Positions 56,589 through 64,000 of a DNA stretch of 64,000 nt are shown here, one piece after another. The translations under genes and the position numbers were made by a program. The stretch covers positions 67,407,832-67,471,831 of the forward strand of contig OV277862.1 in the NCBI GenBank assembly GCA_922989275.2, given 5' to 3'. The notes below the pieces were generated by a model. It was not told the origin of the DNA. It searched no databases and worked only from the letters and a program-made list of their open reading frames with translations. Origin of the DNA: Gari tellinella. Taxonomy: Eukaryota > Mollusca > Bivalvia > Cardiida > Psammobiidae. Every line of letters starts with the position of its first letter. Position 1 is the first letter of the stretch.

Positions 56589-56656
56589 ACAAACAGTGTA
56601 GAATCAGATTAGATGGCTCCTATAGGAGCCATCTGACCTGAGTCTACATTGTTTGT
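56589..56656. repeat. Family E core copy, perfect centre
   Basis: ACAAACAGTGTAGAATCAGA, GATGGCTCCTATAGGAGCCATC, GAGTCTACATTGTTTGT. Confidence 0.75.
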
Positions 56657-56792
56657 ATAATACAAGTGCACTTGTCATAAGTACACAGTATCAGGAACGT
56701 AGATAGATTATATCTAATATTCGTTTCCTGACAGTATGTAAAGAATGCATAAACGCCCCAGTAGGGGTTAATGTGTCAACGTCAGAAAACAT

Positions 56793-57046
56793 CAGGGCTG
56801 CCATAAGTTGATAATAAAAATCCTAAGATTTCAAATTTTCATTTTTTAGATGCAATTTTACTTATCGTACTTTACCCCATAGTCTGTTTCTTGTTTTGAA
56901 GACACCTGACTGCTTAAAACAGGTTGAAAGTAAAGCAGAATGTGCCTTAAGGCACATTCTGCTTTACTTTTAGCCTGTTTTAACCTTCCATCTGTTAGGA
57001 TAAAAATCCGAAGACTTAGGAAAAATCCGGAGAAATGGCAGCCCTG
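56793..57046. mobile_element. Family C MITE carrying inner part of family A
   Basis: CAGGGCTGCCATAAGTTG ... GGAGAAATGGCAGCCCTG, with AAACATC present just after the right end and just before the left AGGG (7 bp duplication). The inside holds family A's TTTACCCCATAGTCTG arm and its full core GCAGAATGTGCCTTAAGGCA. Confidence 0.8.
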
Positions 57047-57551
57047 AAACATCTGCACATCATGTAGACATGTTATATAAAGCACCTCATGTATATCTAT
57101 ACCAATAATGTTATCAAAGTTTGTTACCAGATTTTAACCTCTGACTGTCATATCATGTTCTATATTTAACAGGTTTTATCTTTGACTACCAGTAAATGCG
57201 GCAACGAAAGTTGGCTATGGTAATAAACTGTTATGGGAATAGGGTTCTGAAGAAAAAGATGCAAGCAGTGTAGAACCAGATCAGTATCACATTGGAAACC
57301 AGGCATTCAGTACAAGTGTTTGCACTGTTTATCAAATGGCATAGTTAGCAGTGTACAATTTTGGTGTTTTTGTCTACAATGTGTGAAGATACTGATTCTT
57401 TTGTGGTTTCAGAACTCAAGTTTAACATTGGTGTAGACCAAGAACAGTCCTAAATTATGTACTGAAACTTCTATGTCTGCAATTCTTAATTTATTAATAC
57501 AAGTTTTGCTGTATTTGCAGTACTCTAATAACATTTGTTTTCTTATTACAG

Positions 57552-57675
57552 GCCACATAACAGTTGGATTATTACTAGAGAAGAACCTGCAGGATCATGA
57601 CATTCGACATAGGAGTCACTGATATCCCATTCCTGGGCTTGTCCATGGATAGACTTTGAAGGAGCGTTCCATCAG
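57552..57675 (+). other. Predicted 5' non-coding exon of the choline dehydrogenase-like gene
   Basis: Bounded by TTTTCTTATTACAG and CATCAG|GTATGC. It has no continuous frame into the enzyme but contains a short upstream ORF (ATG 57597, 20 codons, stop at 57657-57659) that might reduce translation. Predicted from splice consensus and position only. Confidence 0.5.
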
Positions 57676-57690
57676 GTATGCATATGAAAT

Positions 57691-57853
57691 CAGGACTGCC
57701 ATAAGTTGATCATGAAAAATCCTAAGATTTCCGAATTTTCTATTTTTTGAAATGTTATAACTAATTACTTTCAACCTGCTTTAAGTAATCCCGCATGAAA
57801 AATATAAATTTGAAAATCTTAGGATTTTTCAAAATCAACTTATGGCAGCCCTG
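57691..57853. mobile_element. Family C MITE, short
   Basis: CAGGACTGCCATAAGTTGAT ... ATCAACTTATGGCAGCCCTG; inside only the right end of the family A core remains (ACTTTCAACCTGCTTTAAGT). Confidence 0.75.
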
Positions 57854-58116
57854 GCTAGACTATCTTCTAAAATTTAATTTGAATGCCTTTCACAGTTTAA
57901 AATATAAGTTGTTTGCAACAATTGTTTTTTGTTACTGTTTTAAAAATGCAATATTATAAATTTAACTTTCAAAAGGCGCAGTGGGTTAAAAAGCTTGGAT
58001 TTTGACGAGTCTCATCTGGATTCAAACTGTTTGCAAAGGTATAAGCACTGGGTTCTGCTGTTCACATGCAAAGAATTATTGTAGCACAAAAGCAATGCAG
58101 AAAACTGTAATCAGAG

Positions 58117-58368
58117 CCCATTACCCCATTAATATACCTTTTTACAACTTTGATTTATTCCTCCACTGAAGTAAATAATTCCACTTTATACAGTCATGAA
58201 TAATTGTACCTCGAGAAATATTTTTTTATTTCCTAGCAGATTATAGCATAAAACAGTGTGAAAAATAAGCAGAATGCACCTTAAGGCGCATTCTGCTTTA
58301 CTTTCAACCTGCTTTAAGTAGTCACATGTCTTGAAAACTAGAAACCAGGCTTTGGGGTAATGGGTTAA
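58117..58368. mobile_element. Family A MITE, inverted
   Basis: CCCATTACCCCATTAATATA to GGGGTAATGGGTTAA; core GCAGAATGCACCTTAAGGCG. Left TTAA mutated. In an intron. Confidence 0.75.
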
Positions 58369-58431
58369 ACAATTGTCTTACATGAAACAATTTAAGTATT
58401 CAGTTCATTTATTGTAACTGATTTCTTTCAG

Positions 58432-58536
58432 GAAATTCTTCAACACAGCCAGACAGGAAAACAATTAACACAGACAAAGGGGTGTGAGACTTGTTGCATA
58501 AAGTGAGACAGTCATTATAATCTGTGGAAGCAAGAT
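58432..58536 (+). other. Predicted exon ending in the first two bases of the start codon (choline dehydrogenase-like gene)
   Basis: Acceptor ACTGATTTCTTTCAG and donor GCAAGAT|GTAAGT. The exon has no ATG of its own; its last two bases AT join the G at 59677 to make the initiator ATG in the context GCAAG-ATG-G, which has A at -3 and G at +4. It is otherwise 5' untranslated. Confidence 0.65.
58535..58536 (+). CDS. CHDH: First two bases (AT) of the start codon, choline dehydrogenase-like gene
   Basis: The coding sequence is best read as 58535-58536 joined to 59677-61462. The main exon has no usable in-frame ATG before the FAD-binding motif (the next Met codon is near residue 89), so initiation must come from upstream, and this junction gives it in frame with a good context. 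Confidence 0.6.
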
Positions 58537-58799
58537 GTAAGTTAAGTTTTTTAGGTTCATACTTTAGGCAGGTGGTGGGCAGGCCCTGGGATATTTTTTC
58601 CTTTCACCAAATGAAAAAAGTTGGAGCCAAAATTATTTTTTGGAGCCAAAGTTGGAGCCAAGTTTTATCCAAAGACGGAGCTTAAAGCAGGGTGAAAGTA
58701 AAGCAGAAAGCTTCTGCATGATTAAAGCAGCCACCATTAAAATTTAATGCTAAGACGAAATGTTGATGTGTCAACAGGCCCTTCTATGGGAGAAAGGTC

Positions 58800-58985
58800 T
58801 TAATATATTACCCAATACCAATTTTATGCCTTTATTTCTCCATTGAAGAAAATGATGCCAATTTAAAGTCATGAATATGTTTCATAAGAAATATTTTTCT
58901 CAATACTTGCAGGTTGTAATAAAGCAGGCTGAATGTAAAGCAGAATGTTCTGCTTTACTTTCAATCTGCTTTTTGAATTGCATTG
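58800..58985. mobile_element. Partial family A MITE
   Basis: ATTACCCAATACCAATTTTA through AAGCAGGCTGAATGTAAAGC and a shortened core; the right arm stops after CTTTCAATCTGCTTTTTG. Confidence 0.6.
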
Positions 58986-59073
58986 GATTTGTTATGATTT
59001 TATGTCGCTTTAACAGTATTTCAGTCATATCGGGACATCCAGCTAATTACAGGTGGGGGAAGACCGCAGAAGC

Positions 59074-59333
59074 CCTTTATTCACTGTAAAAAGCTATACA
59101 TAGCTAATGTTAAAATGTTATACATGTATGTGAACCGACTTTAAATAAAATTTGAATTGAATTGAACTGTTTTAGGCACAAATCGACAAATGGGTAGTAC
59201 CACCAACCTTCAGCAAGCCAGCTTGAAGGCTTTCCCACATGAAAAAGCTGAATGGCTAGACTGGGATTCGAACCAACAGCCATGAGGAGATGTAAGTCTG
59301 AGTGACTATACCACTAGGCCAAGGAGGTCCCCA
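59074..59333 (-). mobile_element. tRNA-derived SINE
   Basis: Minus-strand head GGCCTAGTGGTATAGTCAC (A box) and GTTGGTTCGAATCCC (B box), body GCCTTCAAGCTGGCTTGCTG, AT-rich 3' end with ATTTTATTTAAAGTCGG. A different family from the other SINEs. It lies in the intron that splits the start codon. Confidence 0.7.
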
Positions 59334-59361
59334 CTGTCTGCTTGTTGGCAATTACCTGCCT

Positions 59362-59613
59362 TTAACCCTTTACCTGATAGCCTATTTATAGTACTTAAGA
59401 TAGATGACTACTTAAAGCAGGTTGAAAGTAAAGCAGAATGCGCCTTAGGGCGCATTCTGCTTTACTTTCAGCCTGCTTTAAGCTATCATGTGCTATAATA
59501 TAGAAAATATTCCCTATAATACATATTCATTACTGATTAAATTGGAACTATTTTCTTCAGCGGATGAATAAATCATATGCGCTAAAAGGCGCTTCTATTG
59601 GGGAAAGGGTTAT
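59362..59613. mobile_element. Family A MITE
   Basis: TTAACCCTTTACCTGATAGC to GGGGAAAGGGTTAT; core GCAGAATGCGCCTTAGGGCG. It ends only about 60 bp before the splice acceptor of the main coding exon. Confidence 0.8.
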
Positions 59614-59676
59614 AGGTTCATACTCTTTCTGATTGGTTGGTTGCACTAAATGACTAATTATTGCTTTCTTTTACAG

Positions 59677-61462
59677 GGCTGGTGTAAGGATCCGGTCCAC
59701 TGTCGCTGCTTTGTGTAAAAGCAATATTCATCGTGGAAGCAGATGGACTTTGAAGCAATCATTCCATTCCTCATTAGTCAGACATGCATCTGTCCAGACT
59801 GGCAGTGAGAGCTATGACTATGTTATTGTAGGAGCCGGTTCAGCAGGCTGTGTGCTCTCCAACAGACTCACTGAGAGTGGAGAGGACAAAGTTCTCGTCC
59901 TGGAAGCAGGGCCTACTGACTTCTCATGGAAGATATGGATGCCTGCAGCTCTCATGTATAACCTGTTTGATGATAGGTATAACTGGTTCTACCATACTGA
60001 GCCCGAGGCAGCCATGAATAACAGGGTTATGTACTGGCCACGCGGACGGGTTCTAGGAGGATCATCATCCCTAAATGCTATGGTGTATAATAGAGGTCAT
60101 GCTCTAGACTACGACAGGTGGGAGACAGAAGGGGCCACAGGCTGGTCATATGCAGATTGTTTACCTTACTTCAAGAAGGCCCAGTGTCATGAGCTTGGAG
60201 GGGATGACTACAGAGGAGGGGCTGGTCCCCTACATGTTTCCAGAGGAAAGACCAACCATCCACTGCACCATGCCTTCCTTGAAGCTGGGCAACAAGCTGG
60301 TCACCCTATCACTCAAGACATGAATGGGTACCAGCAAGAAGGAGTAGGATGGATGGATATGACAGTGCATAAGGGCAAACGTTGGAGTGCTGCTGAGGCA
60401 TATCTTCATCCAGTGAAATCTCGTCCAAACCTCAGTATTAAAGTCAAGACTCTAACTAATAGAGTCCTGTTTGATGGGCAAAGAGCAATAGGGGTAGAGT
60501 ATATAGAAGATGGACAGACAAGGCAGGTGATGGCTAATAAGGAAGTGATTCTGTGTGGTGGGGCCATCAACTCTCCACAGTTACTCATGTTGTCAGGGGT
60601 AGGCAATGCAGACAGCTTGAAAAAACTCGATATACCAATTGTTGCATCCCTTCCTGGAGTAGGACAAAATCTGCAGGATCATTTAGATGTAAGCATCCAG
60701 CACAAGTGCTCAAAACCAATCACACTGTACTCTGCACAGTGGAAGTATCCTCATAATATGATAAAAATTGGCCTTCAGTGGTTTCTGGCAGGAACAGGAT
60801 GGGGTGCAACGGGACATTTTGAAACAGGTGGATTTATTCGAAGTCGGCCGGATGTAGAACACCCAGATCTTCAGATTCACTTTGTTCCATCTGCTGTCAA
60901 TGATCATGGGAGAGAACTGGTAGATTGCCACTCTTACCAAATTCATATCGGACCAATGAGAGCTAAGAGCAAAGGTCATGTGACTCTGAGGTCTCGTAAC
61001 CCAAATGAACATCCAAAGATTGTTGCCAACTATTTGACTGCAGATGGAGATATGGAAGAACTGAAAGCAGCAGTGAGACTTGCTAGAGACATTATGGCAC
61101 AGAAAGCCTTTGAGGAGTTCAGTGCAGGAGAGTTACAGCCTGGTCGAGAGATGCAGACAGATGCTCAACTGGAAGAATTCATTCGCAATACTGGTGATAC
61201 AGACTACCATCCCTCCTCAACATGTAAAATGGGACAATCGAGTGATAGTCTAGCAGTTGTAGACCCAGACACCAAGGTGATAGGACTGGAAGGTCTGCGT
61301 GTTGTTGATGCCTCCATTATGCCAAGCGTGGTCAGTGCAAACCTCAATGCTCCTACTATAATGATAGCAGAAAAGGCAGCAGACATTATCAGAGGATTAC
61401 CTCCATTGGAGAAATCTTGTGCACCTGTATATAAGTCTAAAACAGTAGATGCTCAAAGATGA
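59677..61462 (+). CDS. CHDH: Choline dehydrogenase-like GMC oxidoreductase, mitochondrial (main exon)
   Basis: With the split ATG the product is 595 residues; human CHDH, as I recall, is about 594. Residues 1-45 are rich in Arg, Ser and Ala without acidic residues, as expected of a mitochondrial targeting peptide. DYVIVGAGSAG (about 48-58) and VLVLEAG (73-79, Glu 77) form the FAD-binding fold; RGRVLGGSSSLNAMVYNRG (123-141) and GGAINSPQLLMLSGVG (295-310) are the two GMC signatures. HPSSTCKMG (His 512) and SANLNAPTIM (Asn 556/558) carry the conserved His and Asn of the active site. Choline dehydrogenase oxidises choline to betaine aldehyde at the inner mitochondrial membrane; related GMC alcohol dehydrogenases cannot be excluded. 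The acceptor TTGCTTTCTTTTACAG is strong, and no intron interrupts the remaining 1.79 kb. Codon use looks normal and there is no frameshift. Confidence 0.92.
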
Positions 61463-61474
61463 GGGAAGTTATTT

Positions 61475-61726
61475 TTAACCCTTTAGCTGCATAGCCTGCC
61501 TCTAGTTTTGAAGACATGTTACCATTTAAAGCAGGTTGAAAATAAAGCAGAATGCGCCTGAAGGCGCATTCTGCTTTACTTTAAGCCTGCTTTAAGCTAT
61601 CATCTGCAAAGATTATGAAATATATCTTACGGTACATTTTCGTGACTGTATAAATTGGAACTATTTTCTTTAGTAAAGGAATGAATTATATGCACTAAAA
61701 GGGCTGGCTAAGGGGGAAAGGGTTAA
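61475..61726. mobile_element. Family A MITE in the 3' UTR of the choline dehydrogenase-like gene
   Basis: TTAACCCTTTAGCTGCATAG to GGGAAAGGGTTAA, starting 13 bp after the stop codon. Core GCAGAATGCGCCTGAAGGCG. The transcript would carry a strong hairpin. Confidence 0.85.
61541..61546 (+). promoter_or_regulatory. Candidate polyadenylation signal AATAAA inside the MITE
   Basis: In most family A copies this position reads AAAGTAAAGC; here AAAATAAAGC gives an AATAAA 79 bases after the stop codon. Another AATAAA (ACTGAATAAAGTGG, near 61997) is an alternative. Confidence 0.3.
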
Positions 61727-61829
61727 GATATGTAGGAAATTATAACATATACTACTAAATTATGTTAGATACCATGTGAGGACTCAGGCAGAGTAAAGCA
61801 GGATCCATTCGCTTCACTTTCAGCTGGCT

Positions 61830-62087
61830 TTAATCCTTTACCACAAAGCCTACATGTTAGTTTTGAAGACACTTAAAGCAGGTTGAAAGTATAGCTGAAT
61901 GTGCCTTAAGGCTTTACTTTCAGCCTGCTTTAAGCTAGCAATCTGCTAGGATATAGGAACTATTTCTTATAGTGTTCATGTATATTCATGACTGAATAAA
62001 GTGGAACTACATGTATTTTCTTCAGTGGAGGAATACATGTACTTTAAAAAAAGAGTAGAAACGCATATTTATTGAATATAGGGTTAA
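61830..62087. mobile_element. Family A MITE
   Basis: TTAATCCTTTACCACAAAGC to ATAGGGTTAA; the core is shortened (AGCTGAATGTGCCTTAAGG...). About 100 bp past the preceding copy. Confidence 0.7.
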
Positions 62088-62263
62088 TGATCATTAACTG
62101 GTGTTAATTACAGATGGCAAAGTAAAGCAAGATGAAAGTAAAACAGAAAGCTCCTTCAGGAACCATCCACTTTACTTTTATCTGGTTTTAAGCAGTCAAC
62201 TGCATTTATCTTTTCAGCATCTTAGGCTGCTAAAGTTTACATTGCAAACAACTTGGATCCAGA

Positions 62264-62511
62264 TCAGGGACCTGTTTCATAAAACTTCGTACGACAAACC
62301 TTGTCCTAAGTCAGATTATAAAAGTCTCAATTATTATTTATTTCTCCATCTAATCCTGTCTTGTGACATCTTTTTGGAATCGTCTTGAAAAGACGATTCC
62401 AAAAAGATGTCATAAGACAGGATTAGATGGAGAAATCAGAAATTAAATGTATTTTAAAGTTTGGACTTACGATTGTTTTTGTCGTACGAAGTTTTATGAA
62501 ACGGGCCCCAG
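62264..62511. mobile_element. Family H MITE inserted in a D core
   Basis: CAGGGACCTGTTTCATAAAA ... GTTTTATGAAACGGGCCCCAG; inner perfect hairpin GGAATCGTCTTGAAAAGACG with flanks. To the left is GCAAACAACTTGGATCCAGAT and to the right GGATTCAAACTGTTTGG, the two halves of a D core, with AGAT on both sides. Confidence 0.75.
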
Positions 62512-62609
62512 ATGTAGCATAACAAAACCCACTTTCAGGATTCAAACTGTTTGGCATCCTTATATATCAACAGTCAACAATTTTTAGCAAACAATATTTT
62601 GGATAATGG

Positions 62610-62863
62610 ATAACCCATTACTCCATAGATACACATTTTTATGCATTAAATTAATTCCTTTACAGAAGAAAATAGTTTCAATTGATACAGTCATTGATAC
62701 AGTCATAAATATGCATCATAAGAAATGTTTTCTTATTCCTTGCAGACAGTAATTTAAAGCAGGCTGAAAGTAAAGCATATGGCGCATTCTGCTTTACTTT
62801 CAACCTGCTTCAAGTGGTCATATGTCTTCAATACTAGAAGAATAGCATGGAGAAACGGGTTAA
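62610..62863. mobile_element. Family A MITE, inverted
   Basis: ATAACCCATTACTCCATAGA to GGAGAAACGGGTTAA; the core lost part of its left arm (AAGTAAAGCATATGGCGC). Confidence 0.75.
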
Positions 62864-63006
62864 ACAGATGTTTAAATGATGAATGGCAGTGAGAGTGGAC
62901 AACTATGAACATATGATAGAATTTAGTGGAGATGGGGTACAATTTTGTTTCTTTCCTTTTGATCATGATGTAAATACACATGTTTACTCCATGATTTGGT
63001 GTATAA

Positions 63007-63223
63007 TTATCCCTTTCCCCAATAGAAGCGCCGTTTAACGCATTCAGTTTATTCTTCCGCTAAAGAAAATAGTTCCAATTTATACAGTTATGAATATGTA
63101 TCATACGGAATATTTTTTTATTCTAGCAAGTGGTAGCTTAAAGCAGGCTGAAAGTAAAGCAGAATGCTTTTTATAGTCACCTATTTTCAAAACTAGAAAC
63201 AGGCTATTGGGTAAAGGGATAAG
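63007..63223. mobile_element. Family A MITE, inverted, core half deleted
   Basis: TTATCCCTTTCCCCAATAG to GGGTAAAGGGATAA; the left core arm GCAGGCTGAAAGTAAAGCAG is followed directly by the outer right arm, so the palindrome is gone. Confidence 0.7.
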
Positions 63224-63293
63224 GTTAAATATTCAATAAACTTTAAAAAGTTTGGAGTGTGAATTAATATTTTAGCCATGCCATAAGAAAACC

Positions 63294-63500
63294 ATTGAGG
63301 CTTATTGCATTGCAAACAGTGATGGGCCACAGCATTCTGCTTTACCTTAAGCCTTCTTTAAGCTACCATATCAGCTAAGAATATAGAAAATATTGAGGCT
63401 TATTGCATTGCAAACAGTGATGGGCCACAGCATTAAGCTACCATTCTGCTTTACCTTAAGCCTTCTTTAAGCTACCATATCAGCTAAGAATATAGAAAAT
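63294..63500. repeat. Tandem duplication of a family A right-arm fragment
   Basis: A unit of about 98-109 bp (ATTGAGGCTTATTGCATTGC, GTGATGGGCCACAGCATT, CTTTACCTTAAGCCTTCTTT, ATCAGCTAAGAATATAGAAA) is present twice, the second with an extra AAGCTACC. The normal right-arm end follows at about 63590-63675. Confidence 0.75.
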
Positions 63501-63680
63501 ATTTCTTATGGTATTTAAATAAAAACAAATGTAATAGTAAGCATGTTTTATGCATATATTTTACATTTTTCATATTATATTATCTACTATTATTTCTTAT
63601 GGTATATATCCATGACTGTATTGAATAAATGGAATTATTTTCTTAAATGGAGGAATGAATTAAATGTGTTAAAAGGTGTA

Positions 63681-63926
63681 CAGTGGAGAATCTGTTATTC
63701 TTTCCCAATAAACGCGTTTACGCTAAAACTATTATTTGCAGTGAAAACAGTTTGGAGCCAGATCAGACGCCGGGTAACCCGGCGTCTGATCAGGCTCCAA
63801 ACTAATTGCCACCAAGATAAACAAGAATTATCAGAATTGTCCAAAAGTTGCTCTTTTCTACGTTTTAGTGCTTTGCGTTTGCGTACGTTTGCGTTTAAAC
63901 TGGAAAGAATAACAGATTCTCAACTG
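63681..63926. mobile_element. Family M MITE, inverted, with perfect D core
   Basis: TA|CAGTGGAGAATCTGTTATTC ... GAATAACAGATTCTCAACTG|TA. Core GATCAGACGCCGGGTAACCC and complement. Reads as the reverse complement of 18449-18694. Confidence 0.85.
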
Positions 63927-64000
63927 TATCTATACAGTAAAGAGTTAACATCTCCAGGAGCAGTGCAAATTAAAAAAAAAAGTAATCAGTCTGTTGCAGT

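Larger units (their letters stand above)
39623..57551. other. Intergenic region, repeats only
   Basis: About 18 kb between the two genes. ORFs here (up to 157 codons, 44229-44702) have no protein-family resemblance and mostly overlap repeats. Content: MITEs of families A, D2, E, F and G, hairpins, the nested stack at 47.1-52.5 kb, the GATATC satellite and the AACGTTGA element. Between 40.6 and 42.0 kb, and 44.8 and 45.6 kb, I see nothing clear beyond E-shell and family A fragments. Confidence 0.6.

Overview
The window looks like animal nuclear DNA, most likely from a bivalve mollusc. It is AT-rich, has spliced genes with tens of kilobases of intron, and is packed with short inverted-repeat (MITE-like) elements, tRNA-derived SINEs and a LINE fragment. 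At 47.3-52.4 kb there is an interspersed repeat ending in a GACGGACG-rich stretch and then AGGTGAGCTAAAAA, which I associate from memory with bivalve genomes. Nothing in the sequence fixes the species, and no bacterial, viral or CRISPR-type locus is visible.

Minus strand, 39.1 kb to below 1.46 kb: one large gene for a secreted modular protein. Reading right to left I join 14 coding exons: a signal peptide (39.1 kb), a Gly/Ser/Thr linker (35.9 kb), a von Willebrand factor C (VWC) domain split over two exons (31.9 and 25.4 kb), and four cysteine-rich ShKT domains (24.5, 17.3, 9.1 and 1.5 kb). The domains are separated by Thr-Gly repeat linkers, two in large repetitive exons (23.3 and 15.7 kb) and four in mini-exons of 27-33 bp (23.0, 10.2, 5.4 and 3.9 kb). 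Except for the intron inside the VWC domain, all introns are phase 1, so modules can be duplicated or skipped without losing frame. The joined exons give 474 codons with no stop, and the gene continues past position 1. An extracellular matrix, mucus, byssus or shell role is plausible but only inferred.

Plus strand, 57.5-61.5 kb: a mitochondrial choline dehydrogenase-like GMC flavoprotein. Two 5' non-coding exons precede one exon holding nearly the whole 595-codon reading frame. The start codon is split by an intron (AT|G), which supplies an N-terminal mitochondrial targeting peptide.

The rest (introns, 39.5-57.5 kb and 61.5-64 kb) is mobile-element debris. I separate TTAA-flanked families (A, D2, E), TA-flanked families (F, G, M and a long-TIR element), family C with 6-8 bp target duplications, family H with GGGGCCCG ends, several one-off hairpins, a GATATC-centred satellite, and a nested insertion stack at 47.1-52.5 kb. 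The most unusual point is that two palindromic core types recur in the middle of families whose ends and target-site duplications differ, as if the hairpin core were exchanged between transposon shells. The two genes show no functional link.
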